Shown one piece after another: positions 1 through 12,331 of a DNA stretch of 64,000 nt (its first letter is position 1; each line of letters begins with the position of its first letter). The DNA lies in assembly GCF_021869535.1 (NCBI RefSeq), contig NW_026262659.1, forward strand, positions 9,486,001-9,550,000. Direction: 5' to 3'. This DNA comes from Mytilus californianus. Taxonomy: Eukaryota > Mollusca > Bivalvia > Mytilida > Mytilidae. Below the pieces are notes generated by a model that had not been told where the DNA came from, did no database searches, and was given only the letters and a program-made list of their open reading frames with translations. The translations under genes and the position numbers were made by a program.

Positions 1-103
1 ACAATTACATATCCATATAGCTTTTGCATATTCTGTTCAAGGTTATTTTGAAACAAAAAATAATAACACAACGCGGTTAGTTTTACCACTGCAGAATACC
101 TAC

Positions 104-209
104 CATTTATGCCTGTTATTTTGATACTTGTGATTTTCAGGTTAATTACTGGAGGACATTCTCCATCGTAGTCTTTCTTTACATTCTCATAATAACCAAC
201 ATATCTACT
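104..209 (-). CDS. VSP: VSP copy A, hinge to C2 exon (SRYVGYY exon)
   Basis: One coding exon of a voltage-sensing phosphatase copy, read on the minus strand between an AG acceptor (ending TTTAG, just above 209) and a GT donor (GTAGGT, just below 104). It is 106 nt long, starts in phase 0 and ends after one base. It encodes a peptide beginning [16 protein letters not shown] and ending KITGIN, which matches the end of the phosphatase domain and start of the C2 domain in Ci-VSP and TPTE (family pattern RYVGYFEK...). The equivalent exon of copy B is 33448-33553, with the same length and phases. Later exons of this copy would lie before the window start. The exon itself is intact, but the copy as a whole is broken upstream (see 13073-13128). 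Confidence 0.85.
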
Positions 210-756
210 CTAAATTAAAGGAAAAATATTTTGTTAAATTTGGTGTACTAATTTGATATCCTGCATTTATCATACTTTATCATAAAATGAAATAAGATTT
301 CTGAAAGACCCCTCCCCCCCTCCTTCAAAATTATTGAAAACAAAACTATCCTTTGTATTAACCAAAATATTTTTGTATAAATAAGATACTCTCAATCGGA
401 CTAATGGGTATATCTAATACAAGGAAACAATAACTTTAAAAAAAAAAACACTTGGTAAAGGTGACAGCTGAATGAAGGTTTAGCAATGCCCACTGGAATC
501 TCAACCACTTTATACAACCTGCTATTATAACTACTAAAATAAAAACGAAAATTGATCCAAACACAGAATCATTTTTGACAGAGATCTTAGTTGCACGTAT
601 TGCGAACAGTCAGGGAACGGAAATCATACATAACTCAAAAGTGTACTGGAACAATCTCATAGTGATTCAATTATTCAGCTACAAAAATTACACACATAGT
701 ACATATAAAAAAGCAATTAACTGTCTTTATAAACATATATGAAAAGTTAATTTTAC

Positions 757-837
757 CTGACTTGGCGTTTCCACGCCTTGGAATGTTGTACCAACACTAA
801 GATCCGTTCGTCTACCTCCAAAATAATCTAGACTACT
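757..837 (-). CDS. VSP: VSP copy A, FQGVETPSQ phosphatase exon
   Basis: An 81-nt, phase 0-0 exon on the minus strand bordered by TTTCAG-like acceptor sequence and a GTAAAA donor. It encodes [16 protein letters not shown] followed by TTFQGVETPSQ. The YFG.RRTD...FQGVET.SQ.RYV signature is diagnostic of the VSP/TPTE branch of PTEN-like phosphatases and lies just after the catalytic P-loop. The next exon (104-209) continues it in phase. The copy B equivalent is 34213-34293, identical in length and near-identical in sequence (there VESPSQ for VETPSQ). Confidence 0.88.
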
Positions 838-1004
838 CTGAAATCATAAATCAGAAATATGAATAATTCTTTGGTTCAGTTGATTTAGACTTATAAATAT
901 ATGTCTTTCTGGTTAAGGGTGCCTTTCATATCCGTGACCCTTATCTGCTTTAGATTTTTATATAATCTATTTTAAAAATATTTGATAACTAAATTGTGAC
1001 CGTG

Positions 1005-1765
1005 TTAAGAAAAAAAATAGTTATCTGGACTTCCATTTGAAAGCAAGACCTGAATCTTTAAGTGCGTCAGCTGTATGGCTGTACGGAATGTAAATATACA
1101 CAGCCACGTCAGGATAAAACGGCATATTCGATCCGATGAATCGGGTTTAGGGCGTGCTACACTATTTGCGCTCTTTGTTGGAATTTCAAAAAGGCAAGTT
1201 TTGCCATACATTACGCACTCCACATTCGTTGCAACACTTTCCTAATAGATGTACATCATTCAGGTCATAAATATGCATGCGATATTTGACAAAAGACGAT
1301 AAACGAACAACAAGCGTTCATTTCATAATTTTATCGTGTTGAAAAAGATGTTAGCGTTTTGTATTGGAACAAGCAACTAAAACATTTACTGTATTTCGTT
1401 ATCATTGTACCTTTTTAATTATCGAATACTGCTTACGTCCAAACTGTAACGTACAGTTTTACCACAGCGTTTAACACAAAAAGAAACTTTTTTTTAACAC
1501 ATAGAATCAAACAAACAAAATAACGTGTAATTAAATGGAATGTGATCCCATATGTTTGAAGAACTGGCACAGTAAGTTCATTATCATGTATGTTTAATTG
1601 ATACCTTGACAATCTATATGCGTTATTCATTTGGTCTCTTGTGGCGAGTTGTCTCATTGGCAATCATACCACATCTTATTTTTTATATTCTTCTATTATC
1701 AGTTTAAAAATGGACAGGTAAAAAAGATCAAACTAACTTATTAGTTTACTGATAGTGTACAAATA
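1005..1765. other. VSP-A intron, duplicated non-coding DNA
   Basis: No gene is supported here. The stretch is intron of VSP copy A and is shared, with small differences, with 34440-35765 of copy B. The tail at 1615-1690 carries a dispersed mussel repeat end (…TTGTCTCATTGGCAATCA… followed by a CCACATCTT motif) that recurs at 26850-26890, 35640-35690, 50470-50515 and 57480-57530. Short open frames are antisense or chance. Confidence 0.5.
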
Positions 1766-1769
1766 GCTT

Positions 1770-2916
1770 AAAGGGGCATTAGTTGTCAAATTCATGTTCA
1801 CCGATTTGACTCAAATTCTCATATTTGATTTATAACCTACTAAAACGTATATCCAACTTACAAAAAGTCTAAAATGAACAATTAACAATGCACGGACTCG
1901 ATAATATGTATCCGCATTTCATGTGTATTTTAGTCTAGACGCCATCTAATTAACCATTGAGGTGACCTCCGAAGACTGCCGACGATTATATAACCTTATA
2001 TAACTTTCATCTGATACCTTAATTACTAAAATATATGGAACATAGTTTTAGATTAACACCTATGCGTAGGAACTGTTTTGTTAAATATGTACTACTTTCC
2101 AGTATATTCTTTTTTGACCGGGCCCGATTGGGTGGTGTTACATCTTACAAAGTCTATCCAAATTTATTTTTGCAAAGAATTCCGCTCAAGCCGGAGCTAG
2201 GTGTGGGAGTTTTTTTTGGCTCCGTGTTGAAGGCCTCATTGTGACTTTGAGATGAACAGCAATAAAAGCGCTGTTCCTTTGCTTATTGTGTGTTTTTTGC
2301 TGTGCATGTACTGATTTTGTGTCATGGATGGATACCCCATATCCTCTGTTTTTCTATTATAAACATAGATATAAATAAACAGTGAACACGTGCAATTGGA
2401 TTTTTCTAGGTCTGTTTGATTTCATAGTACAGGTCATATTATACGTACTTTGACCTATAATAATTTACTTTTATAAATTTTGACTTGGATGGAGAGTTGT
2501 CCCTTTAGCACTCATACCACATCTTCTTATATCTATATGTTAATCATGGTTTTTACCTGTATAAGCCTGAGTTTTTGTTGATCGAATCAGTCAACCAAAT
2601 GGTTTACCCTTGTTTCACTTTCTATGTTGACATTCTTTTCCTTTTAATAGATGAACACGCCTAGCGGTTCATGCGTAACCTTTCTCTAGCTAAGGGGTTA
2701 AAGAGAAGGTCACACGAATACGGATTCAATGAGGTCGAATTATTCACTTGCAAGTGAATAATTCATCAGGAATATTTCTTAGCTTATTTTGACAAAATGG
2801 AACCAAACTGACTGCTAAAAGCGAATTATTATTCTACTAATTCACTTTCATTAATGATTGAACAAAAACAAAATCATATTAATTTTTTTTTTATATCTCG
2901 TAGCTAATGCCCCTTT
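1770..2916. mobile_element. 1147-bp terminal-inverted-repeat element, filled site
   Basis: Perfect 13-bp terminal inverted repeats, AAAGGGGCATTAG at 1770-1782 and CTAATGCCCCTTT at 2904-2916, bound a segment absent from the paralogous position in copy B, where flanks join at about 35780 (…GCTTTAAGACC…). No transposase frame is visible, so it is probably non-autonomous. The target resembles TTAA (GCTTAA on the left, TTCAAG on the right), which would fit a piggyBac-like mechanism, but the duplication is imperfect. Inside lies a palindrome ATTCACTTGCAAGTGAAT near 2743-2760 and, at about 2460-2540, a dispersed mussel repeat end (GGAGAGTTGTCC... ACCACATCTTC), a likely nested insertion. Confidence 0.72.
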
Positions 2917-3436
2917 CAAGAACTCGCTCTACCTGCATTACTGGCCTTACGTTACAACAAACCTCAGCCTCTCAAAAAGGCAGGCTAACAAGATGCAGTC
3001 CATGGTCCCTTTTTAATCCGTATTATGCTACCATTAACATAAGTATGTGTGTGGCTCCTAATATCATTTGCAGTTAGTAAGGAGTTATGTAACGTCCTCT
3101 TTTCTACAATTTTGAACTACTGACATCTGCCTCTATAAAGACAACAGACTTACAATGTTATGCTAATACTTCTCTATTCAACTAATCCGTTATAGATGCG
3201 GTCCAATGTTTTCTTCCGTTGAAAATTCTTCTGTTTTCTCCTCTATTAACACGATACAATGGACTTATCAGCTGCTGATCAGTGTCCTTATTTTATAATA
3301 CTATATTATAAAAAACAATTCCTAAAATCAACTAACAAGCTACACCTATTTACTATGCATGCTACCTTATGCTTTTAAACATGTCGCATTAGACTTACTA
3401 TGGTCTTTCCTCCACGTGCATTATAATAATACTAAC

Positions 3437-3848
3437 CTCTGCCTCTTTGAACAGTCGTCCAACCAAGTACAGATCATTGTCCCAGTTCTACCTCTGCCTC
3501 CTTTATAATGGCCAGCTATAGCAATAATACTAACCTCTGCCTCTTTGAACATGTCACAGTCCACCAACCACGTACAGATCATGGCCCCCGTTCTACCTTT
3601 ACCACCTTTATAATGGACAGCTATAGCAATAACACTAACCTCTGCCACTTAAACATGTCACAGTCCACCAACCAGTTACAGATCATGGTTCCAGTTCTAC
3701 CTTTCCCACCTTTATAATGGACAGCTATAGCAATAACACTAACCTCTGCCTCTTTAAACATGTCACACTCGACCACCAAAGTACAGATCATTGTCCCAGT
3801 TCTACCTTTCCCACCTTTATAATGGACAGCTATAGCAATAATACTAAC
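3437..3848 (-). repeat. Tandem P-loop exon array, copy A (4 units)
   Basis: Four tandem ~105-bp units lie immediately downstream of the parent exon 3849-3999. Each repeats the last ~29 codons of the P-loop exon plus the splice donor and first intron bases. On the minus strand all four read HYKGG where the exon reads HCK, so the catalytic Cys is Tyr in every unit. One unit has a 1-bp loss (at about 3650) and the last a 7-bp loss, breaking the frame. It is the short counterpart of 37130-38915. Confidence 0.85.
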
Positions 3849-3999
3849 CTCTGCCTCTTTGAACATGTCACAGTCCACCAACCAAGTACATATCATTGTC
3901 CCCGTTCTACCTTTACCAACTTTACAATGGACAGCTATAACATTTCTGTCATCCTCAGATAGCCACTCACGTACATTCTTACACAACTTTATCAAATCT
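3849..3999 (-). CDS. VSP: VSP copy A, catalytic P-loop exon
   Basis: A 151-nt exon on the minus strand, from acceptor TTTTTAG (above 3999) to donor GAG|GTTAGT (below 3849). The first base completes a Glu codon carried over from the exon at 4754-4835. It encodes [17 protein letters not shown], then [17 protein letters not shown] and [15 protein letters not shown]. HCxxGxxR is the phosphatase P-loop, here HCKVGKGR, where copy B and Ci-VSP have HCKGGKGR; Gly to Val in the loop is unusual. Copy A carries disabling lesions elsewhere, so this exon may not be under constraint. Confidence 0.85.
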
Positions 4000-4419
4000 C
4001 TAAAAAGAATTAACGTTTCCATTTCATACGTTTGATTTAATGTTTCAATAAACAAGTAAAGCATTGTCAAAAATAAACACAAAACGCCTAGACAGTTACA
4101 TTGAAACTGAGATCAATAAATGATATTGAACTATTACTACCGTATTATTCGTTCGAAAAATTGAAACAAAATAATCAATTTATATACATATATATACTTG
4201 ACATATTATTTTAGTTCATATTATTTCACTTATGCAGCCTGTTAAATAAATTGAAATAAGTACACAGTTTACATATAGACCTATGTAACTATTCAATCGA
4301 AATTTCGGCAATGGTAAAACTGAATGATAACAACAAGAATTATAATGAATCGTACAGGATACATTGAGCAAACACATGAAGGCGGGGTGCAGTACCAGGG
4401 GATATTTAGTTCAATTAGA

Positions 4420-4615
4420 TTTAAGGAATGAAAAAAAAAAGACGGACGATACCAAGGGGAAAATCATACGTAAACGAAAAACAGACAAACATCATGGCTA
4501 AAACGAAAATAAAAGACGACAAGACAAAAAATAGTCCACTGAACACTATACAGAAAACTAAAGACTTTGCAACACAAACCCCACTTACAAATCACAGGTT
4601 GACTCAGGTGCTATT
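4420..4615. repeat. Dispersed mussel repeat (single-unit version of the CCATGG minisatellite)
   Basis: Sequence of the form ACGAAAAACAGACAAACAT-CATGGCTAAAACG followed by AACACTATACAGAAAACTAAAG. The same element occurs at 39530-40320 (where its core has expanded into a minisatellite), 42165-42500 and, reversed, 32340-32500. It lies in the intron between two VSP exons. It has no coding role I can support; the 64-codon open frame is a by-product. Confidence 0.6.
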
Positions 4616-4753
4616 TATGTAAAGAAACTGGATGAGATCGTATTGATAGTCAAAACTTCAGTTATCTCTAATGATAAACTGGTTTTAACCTTGTACTACT
4701 TATAACAGTAGCTGTGTCGAAATAAATTATATCTAACTTCTCTTTAGACTTAC

Positions 4754-4835
4754 TCAAGGATTGGAACGTTATAGTCCTCTATAAACAATCGTTCTACTCT
4801 TCCGGGGAATTTATTCCGGTCGTAATGACGTTCAC
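4754..4835 (-). CDS. VSP: VSP copy A, GERHYD exon
   Basis: An 82-nt exon on the minus strand (acceptor TTTTTTTAG above 4835; donor GA|GTAAGT below 4754). It enters in phase 1 and leaves in phase 2, which fits the P-loop exon downstream. It encodes ERHYDRNKFPGRVERLF followed by IEDYNVPILE, equivalent to SER.YD...F.N.V.R..IDDHNVP.L in Ci-VSP/TPTE. Copy B has the more canonical version at 40481-40562 ([18 protein letters not shown]). Substitutions in copy A at conserved positions (D to E, H to Y in DDHNVP) fit a decaying copy. Confidence 0.82.
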
Positions 4836-5129
4836 CTAAAAAAATAGATGATGCTGTTTGATTTGCACGAAACAATAATAGTTCGCTGGTTAGAACACAA
4901 ACTATGAATTGTTTAATCAATTCGGACAACCATTACATGTATAAGGATAATAGAGATATGACAGCATCAATTCTAATAAAAACTTTTGATTGCCTCCCCC
5001 TTTTTGACACCTTCTTTATTCTTTTTCAAATTATAAAATACTGAAGCATTCGAAAAAAAGCAACAGTCGTTGATTTCAGTGTGGAAACTGATACAAATAT
5101 ACCAAAAGTATTCGACAACCTGTTCATTA

Positions 5130-5290
5130 GGTATTTCCACTTTTCTGTGGAAAGACCTATTGTATTTGTTCTGATTATTATTATTAGGTCTTTCCACTTT
5201 TCTGTGGAAAGACCTATTGATTTAGTTCTGATTATTAGATCTTTCCACTTTTCTGTGGAAAGACCTATTGTATTTGTTCTGATAATTATT
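5130..5290. repeat. Hairpin minisatellite, first cluster
   Basis: Three tandem copies of a ~57-bp unit built on an 11-bp inverted repeat, GGTCTTTCCAC and GTGGAAAGACC, separated by TTTTCT, followed by a T-rich spacer (ATTTGTTCTGATTATTA). The first copy is slightly degenerate (GGTATTTCCAC). A second cluster lies at 6417-6570. The unit is able to form a stem-loop on either strand. Confidence 0.75.
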
Positions 5291-6416
5291 ATTTTTTTCT
5301 TCCGCCAAATTTTGTTCTCGCGTAAAATTTTTGTTTTGCAATATGTCGCTAAGATATTTCTTATATAGTATCATACAGTTTATGCGCTTTTTATTTTCAC
5401 ACATTCTAGGCTGAACAATTTTCTTTGTAAGCGTTATCTCCCTATTCACTGTTTATCAAGTGCGTGCATCTCCTTCGAAACAAAAATAGATATCGACAAA
5501 ATTATTTTCCAAAATTGTTCGTTACATCCTCAGGAATTTTTGGCTAATTTGGATCGAAGCGATTCGATAAAATTTTAAAGGAGTTATCTACCTTGCGGTA
5601 TGTTTTTTTAACTCATAAACCGTTAACCGAATAACCCTGAAATCTTTTAACTTAGGCCCCTAGGTCTTTACTTAGAAAATGAGGTCAAGGTCAAAGGTCA
5701 AGGTCAAGTTCTCAATTTTGACTTTTCGTTGTTTTTGCATTTTCTCAAACACTTTTAAAGATATATATGAAACAACAAGTGCAAAATGTTTGCTTTATTG
5801 TAATGAAAATATGTTACATTTGGTCTGAAACAATATAAGGGCATCGTATAGGAGTAAGTGCCCCTGAAATGTCCAATTATAAGGTTAATTGATTATTACT
5901 TCAACTTGGTTCATTATAAAGTAATATGACCTTTTACAAAAGGTTGGATGACATATGACTTTGTAGAATGACAACCGGAAATGACCTTGAGAAAACCGGA
6001 AGTAGCCTTTTTTGCACTTTTTTCATGGAAAAGTACTCAGAATCCATATATTTTGTAATACAAATACATAAACTTATCACTAAAGACCAGAAGTGACTTT
6101 CGATAAACCGGAAGTGGCCAATTATCTCCTGTTTGACATGCAATAGTATATAGAAACTATATATTTTTGGAATCAGTGTAAAAGAAGCTATCAAATGAGA
6201 CCGGAAGTGACGTTTACTTCTCAGGAAGTAGCACGTTATCTCCCTTATTTCACTCAAAAGTATATAGAAACCATTCATTTATCGCATCAGTTTGAAGAAA
6301 CCTATGATTGGATATCAATTTTAACTTTGAGTAAACCGGAACTAGCTTCTTTTCAATAACTTTGAAAATTGATGTGGAAAGGCCTTCAATTGTTTTTTGA
6401 ACAATTGGTTTTTAAT

Positions 6417-6570
6417 TAGGTCTTTCCACTTTTCTGTTGAAAGACCTATTGTATTTGTTCTGATTATTATTAGTCTTTCCACTTTTCTGTGGAAAGACCT
6501 ATTCGTTTTCTTCTGATTATTATTTAGGTCTTTCCACTTTTCTGTGGAAAGACCTATTGGTTTTCTTCTG
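6417..6570. repeat. Hairpin minisatellite, second cluster
   Basis: Three further copies of the GGTCTTTCCAC / GTGGAAAGACC hairpin unit, one missing its first bases, placed at the same point of the next satellite unit as the cluster at 5130-5290. Later satellite units (for example at 7620 and 8765) keep only half of the hairpin (GTGGAAAGACCTTC), so the cluster appears lost or never amplified there. Confidence 0.72.
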
Positions 6571-9500
6571 ATTATTTTTTTTTTTTCATCCGCCAAATTT
6601 TGTTCTTCCGATAAATTTTTGTTTCGCAAGATGTCGCTTAGATGTTTCGTAAATGATATCGAACAGTTTATGCGCCTTTGAAATTGACCCTGCTTAACCG
6701 AATACTTTTCTTTGTAGTAGTTATCTCCCCCAACACTGTTTTCCTTGTGCACACATCTCCTCCGTAACCGTAAAAGAAAGCGACAAATTTATTTTACCAA
6801 ATTGCTAGTTTTATTCTCAGGATGTTTAGTCAAATTTTGACCGAAGCGATACGTAAACTCCATATGAGAGTTATTTCCCTTTCTGTATTTGACATAAGGG
6901 ATATATAAATGTATAGCATGAATGGTAAGTGATAGACACCTAAGGTATATTGATTTGAGTTCCTTGGTTCATTTGAATGAAATGGAGGCCAAGGTCAAAG
7001 GTCAAGGTCATATTCTAAATTTTGACTTTTCCTTGTTATTTGATCTCCTCTGTCACTTTTAAAATTACAAATTAAAGAACTAGTGCAAAATGTTTGCTTA
7101 ATTGTGATTAAGATATGATACATAAGGTCTGAAACAATCCAATGATATCTTATAGGAGTTATTGTCCCTGCATAGGGTCTTTTGCAAACTGTTGGCTGAC
7201 ATATGACCTTGAAAAAAGTAAACCGGAAGTGACCTTGAGTGAACCGGAAGTAGTAATTTGTGCACTTATTTCATGTAAAAGTACATAGAAACCATATCTT
7301 TTTTAATGGTCATACATTAATCTATCATATGAGACCGGAAGTGACATTTTCTAAACCGGAAGTAGCCAATTATCTCCCTTTTTACAGGCAAAAGTATATA
7401 TAAAACATATATTTTTGGAATCAGTGTAAATAAAGCTATCTTATGAGACCGGAAATGACATTTTCTAAACAGGAAGTTGGCAATTATCTCTCTTATTTCA
7501 GGCAAAAGACTATAGAAACCATATGTTTATTGAATCAGTATGAAGAAACCTATGATTGGAGGCAATTAGTAGCTTTGAGTAAACCAGAATTAGCTTCTCA
7601 TCAATTATTTAGAAAATTGATGTGGAAAGACCTTCAATTGTTCTTTGAACAATTGGTTTTTAAATTTTTTTTTTCTTCCGCCAAATTTTGTTCTTGCGAT
7701 AAATTTTTGTTTCGCAAGATGTCGCTTAGATGTTTCGTATATGATATCAAACAGTTTATGCGCCTTTGAAATTGACCCTGCTTAACCGAATACTTTTCAT
7801 TGTAGGAGTTATCTCCCCGAACACTGTTTTCCTTGTGCATGCATCTCCTCCGTAACCGTAAAAGAAAGCGACAAATTTATTTTACCAAATTGCTCGTTAT
7901 GTCCTCAGGATGTTTTGTCAAATTTTGACCGAAGCGATACGTAAACTCCATATGAGAGTTATTTCCCCTTCTGTATTTGACATAAGGGATATATAAATGT
8001 ATAGCATGAATGGTAAGTGATAGAGACCTACGGTATATTGATTTGAGATCCTTGATTCGTTTAAATGAAATTGAGGCCAAGGTCAAAGGTCAAGGTCATA
8101 TTCTAAATTTTGACTTTTCCTTGTTATTTGATCTCCTCTGTCACTTTTAAAATTACAAATCAAAGAACTAGTGCAAAATGATTGCTTAATTGTGATTAAG
8201 ATATGATACATTAGGTCTGAAACAATCCAATGATATCTTATAGGAGTTATTGTCCCTGAAATGATTCAGTTTAAGGTTAATTGATTATTACTCCAACTTG
8301 GTGCATGATAAAGCCATAGGGTCTTTTGCAAACTGTTGGTTGACATATTACCTTGAAAAAAGTAGACCGGAAGTGACCTTGAGTGAACCGGAAGTAGTAT
8401 TTTTTGCACTTATTTCATGGAAAAGTACCTAGAAACGATATATTTTTTGAATGATCATGGGTTAACCTATCATTTGATACCGGATGTGACATTTTATAAA
8501 CCGGAAGTAGCATATTATCTTCCTTATTACAGGCATAAGTATATACAAACTATATATTTTTGGAATCAGTGTGAATAAAGCTATCATATGAGACCGGAAG
8601 TGACATTTTCTAAACAGGAAGTTGGCAATTATCTCTCTAATTTCAGGCAAAAGTATATAGAAACCATTTATTTATTGAATCAGTATGAAGAAATCTATAC
8701 TTTGACGCTATTTATAACTTTGAGTAAACCAGAAGTAGCTTCCTATCAATTATTTAGAAAATTGATGTGGAAAGACCTTCACTTGTTCTTTGAACAATAG
8801 GTTTTTAATTATTTTTTTTTCTTCCGCCAAATTTTGTTCTTGCGATAAATATTTGTTTCGCAATATGTCGCTTAGATATTCTCATATTGTATCGTATAGT
8901 TTATGCGCTTTTAAATTTCACCCTGCTAAGCCGAACAATTATCTTTGTAAGAGTTATCTCCCTATTCACTGTTTATCAAGTGTGTGCATCTCCTTCGTAA
9001 CAAAAAAAGATATCGACAAAATTCTTTTTCTAAATTGTTCGTTACATCCTCAGGAATTTTTGGCTAATTTGGATCGAAGCGATTCGATGAAATTTCATAG
9101 AAGTTATCTACCTTTATGAAATAAATTTGTGGTTATGTTTTTGTTACTCATAAACTGTAAGCCGTATAAACCTATAGTCTTTTAATTTGAGGTCCTTGGA
9201 TCCTAACTTCGACAATGAGGTCAAGGTCAAAGGTCAAGGTCATATTCTGAAATTTGTCTTTTGCTTGTTTTTGCATTTTCTCCGATATTTTTAATGTTAT
9301 ATATTAAAGAACAAGTACAAAATGTTTGTTATATTGTGATGAAGATATGATACATTTGGTCTGAGACAATCCAGCGACATCTTATTGGAGTTATTGCCCC
9401 TGAAATGTTTTATTTTAAGGTAAATTGATTATTACTTCATATTGGTACATGATAAAGCCATAAGATCTTTTGCAAAATGTTGGGTGACATATGACCTTGA

Positions 9501-12331
9501 AAAATAATAACCGGAAATGACCTTGAGTGAATCGGAAGTAGTCATTTTTGCACTTATTACATTTAGAAGTACATAGAAACCATATATTTTTTGAATGGTC
9601 ATACATTAATCTATCATTTGAGACCGGAAGTGATATCTTATAAACCGGAAGTAGCATATTATCTCTCTTATTACAGGTATAAGTATATATAAACCATATA
9701 ATTTTGGATTCAGTGTAAATAAAGCTATCACATGAGACCAAAAGTAATATTTTCTAAACCGGAAGTAGCCAATTATCTCCCTTTTTACAGGCAAAAGAAT
9801 ATATCAACCATATATTTTTGGAATCAGTGTAAATAAAGCTATCATGAGACCGGAAGTGACATTTTCTAAACAGGAAGTTTTCATTTCAGGCAAAAGTCTA
9901 TAGAAACCATATGTTTATTGAATCAGTATGAAGGAACCTATGATTGGACGCCAATAGTAGCTTTGAGTAAACCAGAATTAGCTTCTCATCAATTATTTAG
10001 AAAACTGATGTGGAAAGACCTTTAATTGTTCTTTGAACAATTGGTTTTTAATAATTATTAATATTTTTTCCTCTTCCGCCACTGTTATTTCTTGCCTATA
10101 AATTTTGTTTCGCAAGATGTCGCTTAGATGTTTCGTATATGATATCGAACAGTTTATGCGCCTTTGAAATTGACCCTGCTTAACTGAATACTTTTCTTTG
10201 TAGGAGTTAGGAATCAGTGTGAATAAATCTATCATATGAGACCGGAAGTGACATTTTATAAATCGGAAGATGGCAATTATCTCCCTTATTTCAGGCAAAA
10301 GTATATAGAAATCACATATATATTGAATCAGTATGAAGAAACCTATACTTTGACGCTATTAATAACTTTGAGTAAACCAGGAGTAGCTTCCTATCAATTA
10401 TTTAGAAAATTGATGTGGAATGACCTTTTGGTTTTTAAAATGTTTTTTTTTCTTCTTCCGCCACTTTTATTTCTTGCGTATAAATTTTGTTTCGCAATAT
10501 GTCGCTTAGATGTTTCGTATATGATATCGAACAGTTTATGCACCTTTGAAATTGACCCTGCTTAACCGAATACTTTTCTTTGTAGGAGTTATCTCCCCGA
10601 ACACTCTTTTCCTTGTGATTACATCTCCTCCGTAACCGTAAAAGAAAGCGACACATTTATTTTACCAAATTGCTCGTTATATACTTAGAATGTTTTGTCC
10701 AATTTTGACCGAAGCGATACGTAAACTCCATATGAGAGTTATTTCCCCTTCTGAATGGTAAGTGATAAAGACCTAAAGTATATTGATTTGAGTTTCTTGG
10801 TTCGTTTAAATGAAATTGAGACCAAAGTCAAAGGTCAAGGTTATATTCTAAATTTTGACTTTCCTTGTTATTTGATCTTCTCTGTCACTTTTAAAGATAT
10901 ATATAAAAGAACTAGTGCAAAATGTTTGCCTAATTGTGATTAAGATATGATACATTTGGTCTGAAACAATCCAATGACATCTTATAGGAGTTATTGTCCC
11001 TGAAATGATTAAATTTAAGGTTAATTAGTTAGTACTCCAACTTGGTACATGATAGTCATAGGGTCTTTTGCAAACTGTTGGTTGACATATGACCTTGCAA
11101 AATATCAACCGGAAGTAACCCTGAGTAAACCTGAAGTTGCCATTTTTGCACTTATTTAATGGAAGAGTCCCTAGAAACTATATATTTTTATAAATATTCA
11201 TACATAAATCTCTTATTTGAGACCAGAAGTCACTTTCACTTAACCGGAAGTACCTAATATCTTCCTTATGACAGTCAAAAGTATATAGAAATCATATATT
11301 TTTGAAATCAGTTTCTATAAAGCTATCATGTGAGACCGGAATTGACATTTTTTAAACCGGTAATTGACAATTATCTCCCTTATTTCAGGCAAAAATATAT
11401 AGAAACATTTAGTTATTGAATCAATATGAAGAAACATATGCTTGGACGTCAAAAAGAACTTTGAATAAACCGGAGGTAGCTTCTCATCATTAATTTCGAA
11501 AATTGATGTGGAAAGACCTTCAATTGTTCTCTGGACAATTGGTTTTTAATTGTTATTATTTTTTTTTCTTCTTCCCCCAACCCTTTTCTTGCGGTATAAA
11601 GTTGTTTTGCAAGATGTCGCTTAGATATATTTTGGATATTATATCGAACAGTTATTGCGCTTTTAAAACTTATCTTGTTAAGCCGAAGACGTTTTGATTG
11701 TAAGAGTTATCTCCCTAAACACTGTTTTTCTTGTGAGTGTATCTCCTATGTAACCAAAAAAGATAACGACAAAATTCTTTTTCATATTTGCTCCTTACAT
11801 CCTTTAGGAATTTTTGGCTGATTTGGATCGAAGCGATACGGTGAAATTTTATAGGACTTATCTACCTTTACCAAATTAATTTGTCGTTATGTTTTTGTAA
11901 CTTATAAACCTTAAGCCGTATAAACATAGGGTCTTTTTATTTGAGGTCATTAGGTCCTAACTTAGAAAATGAGGTCAAGGTCAAAGATCAAGTTCATGTT
12001 CTCAATTTTGACTGTTGCTTGTTTTTGCATTTTCTCTGACACTTTTAAAGTTATATGTAAAAAAACTAGTGCAAAATGTTTGCTTTATTGTGATGAAGAT
12101 ATGATATATTCGGTCTGAAACAATCCAATGACATCTTATAGGAGTTATTGCCCCTGAAATGTTTTATTATAAGGTAAATTGATAATTTCTTCAGATTGGT
12201 ACATGATAAAGCCATTAGATCTATTGCAAAATTATGGGTGACATATGACCTTGAAAAACTTTTTACAGGCATAAGTATATATAAACCATATATTTTTAGA
12301 ATCAGTGTAAATACAGCTATCATATGAGACC

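Noticed and set aside
6342-6752. 136-codon minus-strand frame in the satellite block
   Set aside because: Repeat-derived; it includes the hairpin minisatellite and is broken in sister units.
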